Source: Lachnospiraceae bacterium (GTDB taxonomy: Bacteria; Bacillota; Clostridia; Lachnospirales; Lachnospiraceae). From it: DNA of 64,000 nt. The stretch spans positions 1-64,000 of the forward strand of contig JAAUZV010000020.1 in the NCBI GenBank assembly GCA_014804425.1, read 5' to 3'. The translations under genes and the position numbers were made by a program. Positions within the stretch are counted from its first letter, which is position 1. Each line of letters starts with the position of its first letter. Below, piece after piece: positions 8,294 through 17,773 of the stretch. Under the pieces are notes generated by a model. That model was not told where the DNA came from, made no database searches, and saw only the letters and a list, made by a program, of their open reading frames with translations.

Positions 8294-8320
8294 GCGAAAA
8301 CAATTGGAAAAGGTTTTCGC
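8294..8320. promoter_or_regulatory. Candidate sugar-regulator operator before malQ
   Basis: GCGAAAAC (8294-8301) and GTTTTCGC (8313-8320) form an inverted repeat, and GAAAAGGTTTTC (8307-8318) is itself palindromic and resembles LacI/CcpA-type sites. It lies about 55 bases upstream of the malQ start. No clear malQ promoter was recognised in the A-rich region 8134-8290. Confidence 0.4.
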
Positions 8321-8373
8321 AATCCGAAAAACAGTCAGGAAAGAAAGAGCGCGATTTTCGAGGAGGAAGCAGA

Positions 8374-9864
8374 GTGAAAGGGACATCGCTGACAAGAGGA
8401 GCCGGGATATTGCTTCCGGTGGCCAGCCTGCCTTCCAAATACGGAATCGGTACATTCGGCAGAGCGGCGTATGAATTTGTGGATCTGCTTGTGGATCTGC
8501 ATCAAAAGTATTGGCAGGTGCTGCCGCTTGGCCCGACGAGTTACGGAGACAGTCCTTATCAGTCGTTTTCCGCATTTGCCGGTAATCCGTATTATATTGA
8601 TCTGGATATCCTGAAAGAGGACGGGCTGCTGACGACAGAGGAAATCGAGGCGTTCTCATGGGGGGATGACGAGGAAGATGTATCCTATGGAATCCTGTTT
8701 GAGAATCGGTTTCCGGTACTGAAGAAAGCGTTTGAACGGTTTGATACGGAGGATGTTTCGTTTCGGGCGTTTTGCAGGGAGCAGGAGAACTGGCTGGACG
8801 GTTATTCTTTTTATATGGCTTTGAAAACGTTTTCTGGGAATGCGGAATGGACGGCATGGGAGCCGGACATTCGCGATCGGAAATCGAAAGCATTAGAGGA
8901 ATATCGGGTGCGCCTTGCAGACGAGATTTCGTTTTGGAAGTTTTGCCAGTATCAGTTTTTCGATCAGTGGGAAAAGCTTCGCAGCTATGCGAACAACCGC
9001 GGCATCCGTATCATTGGTGATATTCCTTTGTATGTTTCGATGGACAGCGCGGATGTGTGGGAACACCGGGAATTGTTCCAGGTGGACCGCAGCGGGAAGG
9101 CCCAGCTTGTTGCCGGATGTCCGCCGGATGCGTTCTCGGATGACGGTCAGAAATGGGGCAATCCGCTGTATGACTGGGATAAGATGGAGCAGGAAGATTT
9201 TTCTTGGTGGCGCAGGCGGATCAAGGCGAACGCAAAGCTTTATGACGTGATCCGGTTCGATCATTTTATCGGGGTGGTTCGCTATTACAGCGTTCCCGCA
9301 AAGGATACCCATGCGAGGAACGGACATTGGCGGAAGGGACCCGGTAAGAAGTTGACGGATGCGATGGCGGAGTCGCTTGGAGAAAGCCGGATGATCGTCG
9401 AAGATCTGGGCGTTGTTGTTCCGGGAGTGAAGCGGCTTGTGCAGCGCACGGGATGGCCGGGCATGAAAATCCTGCTGTTTGCTTTTGACGGAAACGCCGA
9501 TCACGAGTTTTTACCGCACAATTATCCAAATAGCAACATGGTTGTATACGGGGGCACACATGATAACGAGCCTCTTATGGGATTTTTCAATGAAAAGTGC
9601 GAGTATGAACTGGCGTTTTTATATAACTATCTTAATATAAATAATAAAGAGGAGATTGTGGACGCGATCATCCGGCTGGCATACGGAAGCGTTGCAGATG
9701 TTGCAATCTTTCAAATGCAGGATCTGTTAAAGCTCGGCATGGAAGCGCGCACGAATCTTCCCGCAACGATTGGAACCAACTGGCGTTGGCGTCTCGGGAA
9801 AAAAGAATTATCCGAGGAGCGCCGTGAGTGGCTTCGGACACTTGCTATCGTGTACCGCAGATAA
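8374..9864 (+). CDS. malQ: 4-alpha-glucanotransferase (amylomaltase)
   Basis: This GH77 enzyme transfers glucan units between malto-oligosaccharides in the cytosol. It is 496 residues, the usual length. The catalytic residues are recognisable: nucleophile Asp about 296 in R-F-D-H-F, acid/base Glu about 343 in V-E-D-L-G, and the stabilising Asp about 397 in T-H-D-N-E. The N-terminus has the family motif L-L-P-V-A-S-L-P-S near 14. The start is a GTG at 8374 with GAGGAGG seven bases ahead; the frame is open to 8245 but the upstream part is unlike the family. It is divergent from the LacI-type regulator and upstream of malEFG. Confidence 0.95.
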   Translation: MKGTSLTRGAGILLPVASLPSKYGIGTFGRAAYEFVDLLVDLHQKYWQVLPLGPTSYGDSPYQSFSAFAGNPYYIDLDILKEDGLLTTEEIEAFSWGDDEEDVSYGILFENRFPVLKKAFERFDTEDVSFRAFCREQENWLDGYSFYMALKTFSGNAEWTAWEPDIRDRKSKALEEYRVRLADEISFWKFCQYQFFDQWEKLRSYANNRGIRIIGDIPLYVSMDSADVWEHRELFQVDRSGKAQLVAGCPPDAFSDDGQKWGNPLYDWDKMEQEDFSWWRRRIKANAKLYDVIRFDHFIGVVRYYSVPAKDTHARNGHWRKGPGKKLTDAMAESLGESRMIVEDLGVVVPGVKRLVQRTGWPGMKILLFAFDGNADHEFLPHNYPNSNMVVYGGTHDNEPLMGFFNEKCEYELAFLYNYLNINNKEEIVDAIIRLAYGSVADVAIFQMQDLLKLGMEARTNLPATIGTNWRWRLGKKELSEERREWLRTLAIVYRR

Positions 9865-9887
9865 AACGCACAGAAAAGCAGTACCGC

Positions 9888-10050
9888 TTAAAAGAGTACG
9901 TACTCTTTTAATATTTAGGTAATCTATGATTACCTAAATATTATGTGGACGGAAGCATCGCGATGATCGCGGTATGACCGTAAGGAATGAAGTAAAATGC
10001 AGCAATGCATTTTATGATAAACAGGTAACTTGATATGGCATACATATCAA
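9888..10050. repeat. Cluster of five perfect inverted repeats between malQ and malE
   Basis: Five separate perfect palindromes lie in the 210-base gap: 9888-9911 (24 bases, no loop), 9910-9942 (15-base arms, 3-base loop), 9959-9971 (CGCGA/TCGCG), 9993-10014 (9-base arms, GCAA loop) and 10030-10050 (8-base arms). The first has TTTTAA in its right arm and may end the malQ transcript. The others may be operators or mRNA leader hairpins of malE. No confident malE promoter was identified. Confidence 0.7.
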
Positions 10051-10074
10051 CAAGAAAATTCTAGGAGGAGAAAG

Positions 10075-11421
10075 ATGAAAAAGAAATTATTGGCAATGCT
10101 CCTTTCCGCAGCAATGGTATTATCCCTTGCAGCATGCGGAGGCGGAGACGACAACAAAGGCAACGATGGCGGCAGCAGTAATGACAACCCGCCGGCAGCA
10201 TCCAGCAATGACGATCAGGGCAGCGCTCCTGCGACCGGCAATGACGATCAGGGCAGTGCTCCTGCGGACATTGACTACGGCTCAGGCGTAATCACGATCT
10301 GGGTTGCAGAGAATGTAACGGAGTTCACCCAGCAGAAGGCAGACGAGTTCTTTGCGGCGCATCCGGAGATGGCAGGCTACACGGTAGACATTCAGCCGAC
10401 CGGTGAGGGCGATGCTGCAGGTAATATCATCACCGACGTAGAAGGCGGCGCTGATATTTACGGTTTCGCACAGGATCAGTTAGGACGTCTTGTATCCGCA
10501 GGCGCGTTAACACCGATCACGGGCGATTATGCAAGCTTTGTTGAAAGCGAGAACGATGCGGGCGCAGTTGGTGCAGCGAAGATGGGTAATCAGATTTATG
10601 CATTCCCGCTGACATCCGATAACGGTTATTTCTTATTCTATGATAAGAGTGTCGTTACGGATCCGACTAACTTGGATCAGATCCTTGCGGACTGCGCGGC
10701 AGCAGGCAAGAACTTCTACATGGAGATCAACTCCGGCTGGTATCAGACCGCGTTCTTCTTTGGAACGGGCTGTACGCTGACTTATGATACAGATGATTCC
10801 GGAGCACTTGTATCTTCCAACATTACCTACGCAACGGATAACGGTGTAAAGGCATTAAAGGCAATGATTGCTCTGGCTAGCAACAGTGTATTTGTAAACG
10901 GTTCCTCTCTGAGCTCTGCAACAAATGTCGGCGCGATCATCGATGGTACATGGGATGCCGGCGCTGCAAAGGATCTCCTTGGCGAGAACTATGCATGTGC
11001 AAAGCTTCCGTCCTTCACGGTAGACGGCGAGACCTTCCAGATGGGCGGCTTCGGTGGATTCAAGCTTTTGGGCGTTAAGCCGCAGACAGAGCAGGGCAAG
11101 ATGCTCGTATGTCTGGCACTCGCTCAGTATCTGACGAATGCAGAGACACAGACTGCAAGATTTGAGGCAGTAGGCTGGGGACCCTCCAACTTAACGGCAC
11201 AGAGCAGCGAGGCAGTACAGGCTGATGAGGCGCTTGCAGCGCTTGCAGCACAGCTGGCATTTGCGATTCCGCAGGGACAGTATCCGGATGCTTATTGGCA
11301 GGATGCAACGAGCCTTGGAGATGACGTGATCGCAGGAAACTATAACAATATGAGCGATGACGAGCTGATGAATGTATTGCAGGGATTCCAGGAGCTTGAG
11401 CAGTCCTATGCAGGTCAGTAA
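10075..11421 (+). CDS. malE: Maltodextrin ABC transporter substrate-binding lipoprotein
   Basis: This 448-residue protein is a family 1 extracellular solute-binding lipoprotein. A signal peptide ends in the lipobox L-A-A-C at about residue 21, and a Gly/Asn/Asp-rich linker containing a duplicated N-D-D-Q-G-S-A-P-A follows to about 60. The mature domain has I-W-V-A-E-N-V-T-E-F and ends in a helical C-lobe. The ATG at 10075 follows AGGAGGAG. malF and malG follow, and malQ and an amylase flank the group, so maltodextrin is the likely ligand. The cognate ATPase (MsmX/MalK type) is not in the window; a shared ATPase elsewhere is usual in Firmicutes. Confidence 0.9.
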   Translation: MKKKLLAMLLSAAMVLSLAACGGGDDNKGNDGGSSNDNPPAASSNDDQGSAPATGNDDQGSAPADIDYGSGVITIWVAENVTEFTQQKADEFFAAHPEMAGYTVDIQPTGEGDAAGNIITDVEGGADIYGFAQDQLGRLVSAGALTPITGDYASFVESENDAGAVGAAKMGNQIYAFPLTSDNGYFLFYDKSVVTDPTNLDQILADCAAAGKNFYMEINSGWYQTAFFFGTGCTLTYDTDDSGALVSSNITYATDNGVKALKAMIALASNSVFVNGSSLSSATNVGAIIDGTWDAGAAKDLLGENYACAKLPSFTVDGETFQMGGFGGFKLLGVKPQTEQGKMLVCLALAQYLTNAETQTARFEAVGWGPSNLTAQSSEAVQADEALAALAAQLAFAIPQGQYPDAYWQDATSLGDDVIAGNYNNMSDDELMNVLQGFQELEQSYAGQ

Positions 11422-11482
11422 AATACGAACGGGTATTTGACAGACTGGCAGAGCAATAGAAATCATGAAAGCAGTAAGAATA

Positions 11483-11513
11483 CGGGCAGGAGGGGGAAAC
11501 CCCTCCGTGCCCG
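11483..11513 (+). other. GC-rich intercistronic hairpin after malE
   Basis: CGGGCAGGAGGGG pairs with CCCCTCCGTGCCCG across a GAAA-type loop, with one bulged base. No T-run follows directly. Such hairpins after binding-protein genes often stabilise the upstream message and lower expression of the permease genes; that role is inferred. Confidence 0.6.
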
Positions 11514-11571
11514 ACTTTCAGGCAAAAAAATGAGCGTTCTTCCGTAGCGCGAAAGCCGGAGGGGGTCAAGG

Positions 11572-12969
11572 ATGGAAAAAACGAAAAAGAGTCTTGGGAG
11601 AAAGATTTTGGATGTACTTCAGGTGCCGGTAAAGGATTGTAAAGAAATCGGGCAGACCTTTGCACATGGAGATTGGAAGACGAAGGTATCATTTCTCATC
11701 ATGGGCTTCGGACCGCTGATGAGAGGACAGATTTTAAGGGGCGTCGCATTGCTTGCAACCGAGATTGCATTTATCTGGTATATGATTGCAATCGGCGCGA
11801 AGTATTTGAAGGATATCGGAACGCTCGGAACCGTACAGGGCGGTTTTGATGAGAATTATGTATATACGTATGGTGATAACAGCTTTTTCATTTTGCTGTT
11901 CGGTGTATTGAGTCTGTTTGTTCTTGTGGCGTTTCTGTTTGCGTGGAGAGTGAATGTCCGTGTGAACATGAACGAAGAAAAGCGTCTCAAGGAAGGCAGA
12001 AAACTTGCGACAGTGAAGCAGGACTTACACTCACTGTTGGATGAGCATTTTGATAAGACGCTGCTGGCTGTGCCGGTAACGGGTGTATTCTTATTTATTT
12101 TGCTGCCGATCGTGTTCATGATCTGTGTAGCGTTTACCAATTACGACGCGAATCATCAGTCGCCGACGAATCTGTTTACCTGGGTGGGTCTGGAAAACTT
12201 CAAGAATATCTTTTCCTTAAGCACCGGCGGATTCGGAAAAACGTTTGTGACGGTGTTAAACTGGACGTTAGTGTGGGCTTTCTTTGCAACCTTCCTGACG
12301 TACTTCTTGGGAATGGCGGTTGCCATCCTCATCAATAAAAAAGGTATCAAATTTAAGAAAATGTGGCGTACCATTCTCGTCATGACAATCGCGATCCCGC
12401 AGTTTGTATCTTTGCTGTATGTCAGCAAGATGTTTGCGGTGGATGGATTGATCAACTCCTATTTAATGAAATGGGGCTGGATCAAAACAGCACTTCCGTT
12501 TTGGACGAAAGCTTCGTGGGCGAGACCGACGATCCTGCTGATCAATTTATGGGTCGGAATTCCGTATGTCATGTTGATCACAACGGGTCTTCTCATGAAT
12601 ATCCCGGAGGAGCTGTACGAGAGCGCGAAAATCGACGGTGCAAGTCCGTTTCAGACATTCCGGAAGATCACGCTCCCTTATATGTTGTTCGTAACAGGGC
12701 CGTATCTGTTAACACAGTTTACGGGTAACCTGAATAACTTTAACATCATTTACCTGCTCAGTCAGGGAAAACCGCAGTCGTTGGAACTTACGGGAGGAGC
12801 GGGTTATACCGATCTGCTTGTAACATGGCTCTATAAGATGACGGTTGATGATACGAACTATAAGATGGCGGCGGTCATCGGTATTATGGTATTCTTAGTC
12901 ACGGCGGTCGTATCGGTAGCGGTATATAATATTCTGCCGTCAGTCAGAGATGAGGAGGGCTTCCAATGA
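11572..12969 (+). CDS. malF: Maltodextrin ABC transporter permease
   Basis: This 465-residue inner permease has about eight membrane helices: an N-terminal pair near residues 42-110, one near 165-185, and the core permease domain from about 220. The EAA loop that contacts the ATPase reads E-E-L-Y-E-S-A-K-I-D-G-A-S near 343. The long N-terminal part with extra helices is typical of MalF rather than of shorter sugar permeases. The ATG at 11572 follows GGAGGGGG. Its end overlaps the malG start by four bases. Confidence 0.9.
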   Translation: MEKTKKSLGRKILDVLQVPVKDCKEIGQTFAHGDWKTKVSFLIMGFGPLMRGQILRGVALLATEIAFIWYMIAIGAKYLKDIGTLGTVQGGFDENYVYTYGDNSFFILLFGVLSLFVLVAFLFAWRVNVRVNMNEEKRLKEGRKLATVKQDLHSLLDEHFDKTLLAVPVTGVFLFILLPIVFMICVAFTNYDANHQSPTNLFTWVGLENFKNIFSLSTGGFGKTFVTVLNWTLVWAFFATFLTYFLGMAVAILINKKGIKFKKMWRTILVMTIAIPQFVSLLYVSKMFAVDGLINSYLMKWGWIKTALPFWTKASWARPTILLINLWVGIPYVMLITTGLLMNIPEELYESAKIDGASPFQTFRKITLPYMLFVTGPYLLTQFTGNLNNFNIIYLLSQGKPQSLELTGGAGYTDLLVTWLYKMTVDDTNYKMAAVIGIMVFLVTAVVSVAVYNILPSVRDEEGFQ

Positions 12970-13847
12970 TGAAAGAGGAAAAGAAGCTGCACAAGCAGCA
13001 CAAAAAGCTGTCCAATGCAATCGCTTACACGATATTGGTCTTGATCAGCATTGTTTGGCTGTTCCCGTTTGTTTGTTTGGTTTTGCAGAGCTTCCGTTCT
13101 TATAAGCCGGAAGTGGAATTCGGCGGAATGGTCGCTTATCTGCTCCCGAAGCACTTTTCGCTTGATTCGTATAAATTCCTGTTCAGCGGCGAGAGCAACT
13201 TTTTAAGATGGTATATGAATACCCTGATCATTGCGGTCTTTGTTTCACTCGGTCAGACGATCTTTGTATTATGTGTCAGCTACGCGCTTTCAAGAATGCG
13301 CTTTAAGCTGCGCAGAGCGTTGATGAACCTGTGGCTGGTACTGGGCATGTTCCCGGGCTTCCTTACGATGATCTGCTTATACTTCCTGTTAAAGCAGCTC
13401 GGATTGACACAGGCAGGAGCGGTACCGGGCTTGATCTTAATCTCGGTAGCAAGTTCCGGTATGGGTTATTATGTGTGCAAGGGCTATTTCGATACGATCC
13501 CGAAGTCCTTGGACGAGGCGGCGAGAATCGACGGCGCATCGAGAGCGAAGATTTTTGTCGGCATGATCGTTCCGCTCTCAAAACCGATCATTATTTACAC
13601 TGCGTTGGTTGCATTTATGGCGCCTTGGTGTGATTACGTATTTGCTTCCTATGTAGCGTTCGGCTATGAGAAGGGCTACAACGTTGCGGTCGCATTGCAG
13701 AGATGGGTGAATACGAACGATTATCAGGGATATTTCACAAGATTCTGCGCGGGCGGTGTATTGGTAGCTGTACCCGTAACGGCATTGTTCATGGCATTGC
13801 AGAAGTACTATGTAGAAGGTGTGACCGGTGGTGCAGTCAAGGGCTGA
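12966..13847 (+). CDS. malG: Maltodextrin ABC transporter permease
   Basis: This 293-residue permease pairs with the upstream MalF. Six helices are visible, and the EAA loop reads S-L-D-E-A-A-R-I-D-G-A-S near 180. The start ATG overlaps the malF stop (ATGATGA), with GAGGAGGGC as ribosome site; the next ATG at 12969 is equally possible. A terminator follows. Confidence 0.9.
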   Translation: MMKEEKKLHKQHKKLSNAIAYTILVLISIVWLFPFVCLVLQSFRSYKPEVEFGGMVAYLLPKHFSLDSYKFLFSGESNFLRWYMNTLIIAVFVSLGQTIFVLCVSYALSRMRFKLRRALMNLWLVLGMFPGFLTMICLYFLLKQLGLTQAGAVPGLILISVASSGMGYYVCKGYFDTIPKSLDEAARIDGASRAKIFVGMIVPLSKPIIIYTALVAFMAPWCDYVFASYVAFGYEKGYNVAVALQRWVNTNDYQGYFTRFCAGGVLVAVPVTALFMALQKYYVEGVTGGAVKG

Positions 13848-13882
13848 TGCCGGAAACCGTTTGAGCTATGTGCAGCAGTAAA

Positions 13883-13918
13883 AAAATCGGCAGTCTCCGT
13901 ATGGGGGCTGCCGATTTT
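13883..13918 (+). terminator. Terminator after malG
   Basis: AAAATCGGCAG (13883-13893) pairs with CTGCCGATTTT (13908-13918). It closes the malEFG transcript, so the amylase is either read through or has its own promoter, which I could not place. Confidence 0.75.
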
Positions 13919-14045
13919 GGCAATGCGCCGAACAGTGTATGTTTATAGGGCTGTTATGAAAAACAAAATTGTGTTAGAGTTGTTTATAGATAAAACGTCT
14001 GCGGCGCGACGCCGCAGTTCACGGGCATCGGGAAAGGAGAACAAA

Positions 14046-15716
14046 ATGAAGAAAAGACTACTTTGCATGGCGTTAGTCGCGGCACTGATCATGGGGCTGC
14101 TTGGCGGCTGCGGCAAAAAAGAAGGACAGGAAGTGCCGACGGAGCAGACCGGTCAGGAAGGCGAGACGGGACAGGAAGGATCGGAAGCCTCGAACGATCC
14201 GATCGGCTATTTGTATGAGCAGGAGCTCAATATCATTGATGATAATTACAGAAATTATTATGAGATTTTTGTATACTCGTTTTACGATTCCGACGGGGAT
14301 GGAATCGGAGACTTAAACGGTGTGACGGAAAAGCTGGATTATATCGCCGATATGGGATTTAACGGGATATGGCTTATGCCGATCATGCCATCCACGACCT
14401 ATCATAAATACGATGTTACGAACTATTATGAGATTGACAGCGAATACGGCGTAATGGAGGATTTTCAGCGTTTGGTGGACGAGTGCCATAAAAGGGGAAT
14501 CCGTGTCGTCATTGATGTAGTGATCAATCATTCCTCCTCAAAGCATCAGTGGTTTTTGGATGCCTGCGCGTATCTGCGCGGTCTTGAGGAAGGCGCGGAG
14601 CCGGATCCTGCGGAGTGCCCGTATGTGGAATATTATCATTTTGCCAAAGAAAAGGTGAACAGTGATTATTATAAGGTCAGCGGCTGCGACTGGTACTATG
14701 AGGGCGTGTTCTGGTCGGAGATGCCGGACTTAAATTTAGGTAGCGAGGCATTGAGGGAAGAGCTTGAGAACGTCGCAAAATATTGGATTGACATGGGGGT
14801 TGACGGATTCCGGATGGATGCGGCGATGCATTTTGAGGAAGGGGATATCACCTTTAATACGGAAGCGCTGAACTGGCTGTATTCTTATTGTAAAGGCTTG
14901 AATCCGGATTTTTATATGGTATCCGAGGTATGGGCCGGACTTAACACCATTCAGGGATACTATGAGAGCGAGACGCCCAGTATGTTCAATTTTGATGCGG
15001 CGGGAGCGGAAGGAAAGCTGGTCAAAGCGGCGCGTGGAACCTATACGGCGAGCAGCTTTGTCAATGATATGCTGCGCTATCAGGAAATGTTCAACGAGGC
15101 GAATGCGGATTATATCGACGCGCCGTTTATCACGAATCATGACATGGGCCGGGTAGCCAATGCGCTGCTGAGCAATCCGGATGATCTGAAAATGGCGTGC
15201 GGTCTGTTGATGATGATGAACGGCAGTCCTTTTGTGTACTACGGAGAGGAGATCGGTATGAAAAGCTCCGGCACAAAGGATGAGAATAAGCGGCTGCCCA
15301 TGATCTGGTCAGATACTGATACGACAGGAATGACGAACGGGCCCAAGGACGCGGACAGCGGAATCACATCGGCATTTCCGGGCTTGGCGGAGCAGCTTAT
15401 TGACGAAACTAGTATCTTAAATTATTATAAAAGAGCAATCAGGCTGCGCAATGAAAATCCGGAGATTGCGAGGGGAACCATTGTGATCGTGGAGTCGCTA
15501 TGTGACGCGGGCCAGGCGGCGATCACAAAAACCTATGAAGGAAGCACGATCGGCATCGTATATAACAATTCCAAAGAAGAGATTCAGGTGACGCTTACGG
15601 GAACGGAGCTTGCCGATATGCAGATCCGCGGTTATCTGACACTGAATGGGGAAGTCATCACGCTTATCGACGGCGTGCTCGTGATGCCTGCGCAGTCAAT
15701 CTGTATTTTGAAATGA
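14046..15716 (+). CDS. GH13 alpha-amylase family lipoprotein
   Basis: This 556-residue protein is a GH13 glycosidase anchored outside the cell. The signal peptide ends in L-L-G-G-C at about residue 21, followed by a Glu/Gly/Gln-rich linker to about 50. The barrel shows conserved region I D-V-V-I-N-H, region II G-F-R-M-D-A with nucleophile Asp about 257, region III with Glu about 294 in V-S-E-V-W, and region IV F-I-T-N-H-D with Asp about 366. It likely trims malto-oligosaccharides at the cell surface for MalEFG. The ATG at 14046 follows GGAAAGGAG and the signal sequence starts directly there. Activity could be alpha-amylase or neopullulanase/oligoglucosidase-like. Confidence 0.9.
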   Translation: MKKRLLCMALVAALIMGLLGGCGKKEGQEVPTEQTGQEGETGQEGSEASNDPIGYLYEQELNIIDDNYRNYYEIFVYSFYDSDGDGIGDLNGVTEKLDYIADMGFNGIWLMPIMPSTTYHKYDVTNYYEIDSEYGVMEDFQRLVDECHKRGIRVVIDVVINHSSSKHQWFLDACAYLRGLEEGAEPDPAECPYVEYYHFAKEKVNSDYYKVSGCDWYYEGVFWSEMPDLNLGSEALREELENVAKYWIDMGVDGFRMDAAMHFEEGDITFNTEALNWLYSYCKGLNPDFYMVSEVWAGLNTIQGYYESETPSMFNFDAAGAEGKLVKAARGTYTASSFVNDMLRYQEMFNEANADYIDAPFITNHDMGRVANALLSNPDDLKMACGLLMMMNGSPFVYYGEEIGMKSSGTKDENKRLPMIWSDTDTTGMTNGPKDADSGITSAFPGLAEQLIDETSILNYYKRAIRLRNENPEIARGTIVIVESLCDAGQAAITKTYEGSTIGIVYNNSKEEIQVTLTGTELADMQIRGYLTLNGEVITLIDGVLVMPAQSICILK

Positions 15717-15782
15717 TCTTTGGATGATTGCATGAAGCGACATGTATGACGGAAGGATGCCGAGGATCGTGTGAGATGATGA

Positions 15783-15860
15783 GCGGCATCGCCGGACACG
15801 ATTTACGGTATGAGATGACGGGCGGCATCGCCGGACACGATTTACAGTATGAGAAAATGG
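15783..15860 (+). repeat. Two tandem 39-bp repeats before the regulator gene
   Basis: Copies at 15783-15821 and 15822-15860 are nearly identical, each starting GCGGCATCGCCGGACACG. The unit is 13 codons long and the frame is open through it (G-I-A-G-H-D-L-x-Y-E-x), joining the regulator gene. It is therefore either an N-terminal peptide repeat, if translation starts at 15728, or a leader/operator repeat. Confidence 0.8.
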
Positions 15861-15868
15861 GAAATGCC

Positions 15869-17773
15869 ATGAAACAAACACTGATGGATTTGCTGAACAA
15901 AATGATAGAGGAGCATAATGCCAATCAGACGGAGCTGTGCAGAGGACTGTGTTCCAATTCCGCCTTCTCCCGGTATATTAACGGGGAGCGGCGTATGGAC
16001 AGGCTGCTCCTGTCCGCGATGATGCAGAGATTGGGAAAGTCGCCCGATAAGTTTGTGTCCCTTCTGACAGACGCGGAATATCGCTATTTTGACTGGAGGC
16101 TGCGCCTGCTCAATTTGGTTGTGGGTATGGACTGGGAGGGAGCCGGGCGTCTGCTTTCCGAACGGAAGATTCCTGACAAGGAGCTGAATGAGCCGCTGCA
16201 GGAGCAGTTTTATCTGATGATGCGCGGATTGCTGCAGGAAAGACTGCGGGGAGACCGGGAGGGCGCGACGGCGTTTTTTTACCGCGCCATCCGCGCGACG
16301 ATTCCCGGATTTACGGGAAAGCTGCGCCCGCAGAGTGTGCTGTGCGTGCAGGAGATCAATGCGCTTCTTCTGTGGCAGGAGTGCTTGCGGAATGAGGCGA
16401 TATCCGCTGAGTTGCTTGAATTTTTGGTGCATTATGCGTACCGCCATTTCGAGGATGAGCAGGAGCGGGTGAAGGTCTATCCGAGGCTGGTGGCGGAATG
16501 TCTGCCGTATTTCCGGAAAGAAGAACGCTATGAGGAGATTTATACGATCTCAAAACAGGCGTTTACTATGATGACATCCCTGCGCTACTTTGTCTGCGGG
16601 GAGCAGGTGCTTGGCGCGTACATCGAAGCAGCGGAGAAGCTGGGGAAAGCGGAGGAGGTAGCGAAACGGAAGGTACAGCTTGCGTTCTGGTATGCGATGC
16701 GGGAAGAACTGCGCTCTGACGGCGGGATCGTCGATGGCGCGTGCGCGGAAAGCCGGGGAAGCGCACAGACAGCAGAGGCGCCCCATTCCGCCCTGACGGG
16801 TCGGGGGGACGAGTGGTATGTGTGGGATCTGTGGCAGGAACCGGAGCTGTTAAGAGAGGTCATTGAGCGAAGAAGGAAGCAAAAAGGAATTTCACAGGAG
16901 GTACTGAGCGAGGATATCTGTACGCCGGAGACGCTCTCAAGAATCGTGACGGGAAAGCGTGCGCCAAGCCGAAGAAACTTTAAGGCGCTTGCGAAAAAGC
17001 TGGCGGTGCGGGAGGATTATTATTACAGCATGATCGAAACGGATGACTTTCGCCTGCTGGAGGAACGCTTCCGCTTAGACTGGATGGTCGAGACCAAACA
17101 GTGGCAGAAGGCAAAAGAAGCCGCGGAACGGCTGGAAAGCCAATTGGATATGGAAAACTGCTATAACCGGCAGTATCTCGGAGAAATCTATTATATCATA
17201 GAGCTAGTGCAGTCCGGAATCCCGGGCGGGGAGCAAATGGAAAGGCTGTTATCGCTCCTGAAGCTGACGAAACCGGATTACCCGCTGACGGAGCATGTGC
17301 GGGAATGGCCGGAAGCGTTTTGGTGTACGGTCTTTACGAGTGAGGAGATTTCCATTATGACGCAGATGACAAGTACTTTACGTCGGAACGGAAAGACGGA
17401 GGACAGCATCTATCTTACGGAGAAGCTGTACGGGTATTATAAAAGGAGCGTCGTAAGACCGGAATTTCATTTCCGGACATTGATGGGTATTTTGGCGCAA
17501 TTAAGTATTCTGCATGGCACGCCGGGGCGTTATGAGGAGTGTATCCGGTATTCCCGGGAGGGTATTGCGCTGTGCTTTGTGAGCCGCAAAATGTCAGATA
17601 TGGGATTGTTTGTCAATAATATTGCCAACGCAAAGGAATGCCTTGGTGACAAGGCATTCGCATTGCGCTATTATCGATATGCGTTTTATTGTGCAGAGCT
17701 GTTTTGTAAGGACTCAGAGATACCTAGAAGGTCTTATGAGAAGCTAAACGGAAAAGAAACAGAATGGTATTAA
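15869..17773 (+). CDS. Tandem HTH-TPR regulator, RRNPP-like
   Basis: This 634-residue cytosolic regulator shows two copies of one module. Each begins with an XRE-type helix-turn-helix (residues about 1-60, with N-S-A-F-S-R-Y-I-N-G; and about 330-390, with T-P-E-T-L-S-R-I-V-T-G). Each is followed by a Y/F-R-x-x-E/D-W-R-like helix and TPR-like helical repeats; the last repeats end at about 610. The plan resembles RRNPP peptide receptors (Rgg, PlcR), but doubled. The start at 15869 (M-K-Q-T-L) is favoured because the helix-turn-helix begins there; the frame is open to 15728 through tandem repeats. It lies after the amylase, and its TAA overlaps the stop of a convergent signal-peptide peptide gene. 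The peptide-receptor role is inferred from architecture and neighbour. Confidence 0.75.
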   Translation: MKQTLMDLLNKMIEEHNANQTELCRGLCSNSAFSRYINGERRMDRLLLSAMMQRLGKSPDKFVSLLTDAEYRYFDWRLRLLNLVVGMDWEGAGRLLSERKIPDKELNEPLQEQFYLMMRGLLQERLRGDREGATAFFYRAIRATIPGFTGKLRPQSVLCVQEINALLLWQECLRNEAISAELLEFLVHYAYRHFEDEQERVKVYPRLVAECLPYFRKEERYEEIYTISKQAFTMMTSLRYFVCGEQVLGAYIEAAEKLGKAEEVAKRKVQLAFWYAMREELRSDGGIVDGACAESRGSAQTAEAPHSALTGRGDEWYVWDLWQEPELLREVIERRRKQKGISQEVLSEDICTPETLSRIVTGKRAPSRRNFKALAKKLAVREDYYYSMIETDDFRLLEERFRLDWMVETKQWQKAKEAAERLESQLDMENCYNRQYLGEIYYIIELVQSGIPGGEQMERLLSLLKLTKPDYPLTEHVREWPEAFWCTVFTSEEISIMTQMTSTLRRNGKTEDSIYLTEKLYGYYKRSVVRPEFHFRTLMGILAQLSILHGTPGRYEECIRYSREGIALCFVSRKMSDMGLFVNNIANAKECLGDKAFALRYYRYAFYCAELFCKDSEIPRRSYEKLNGKETEWY

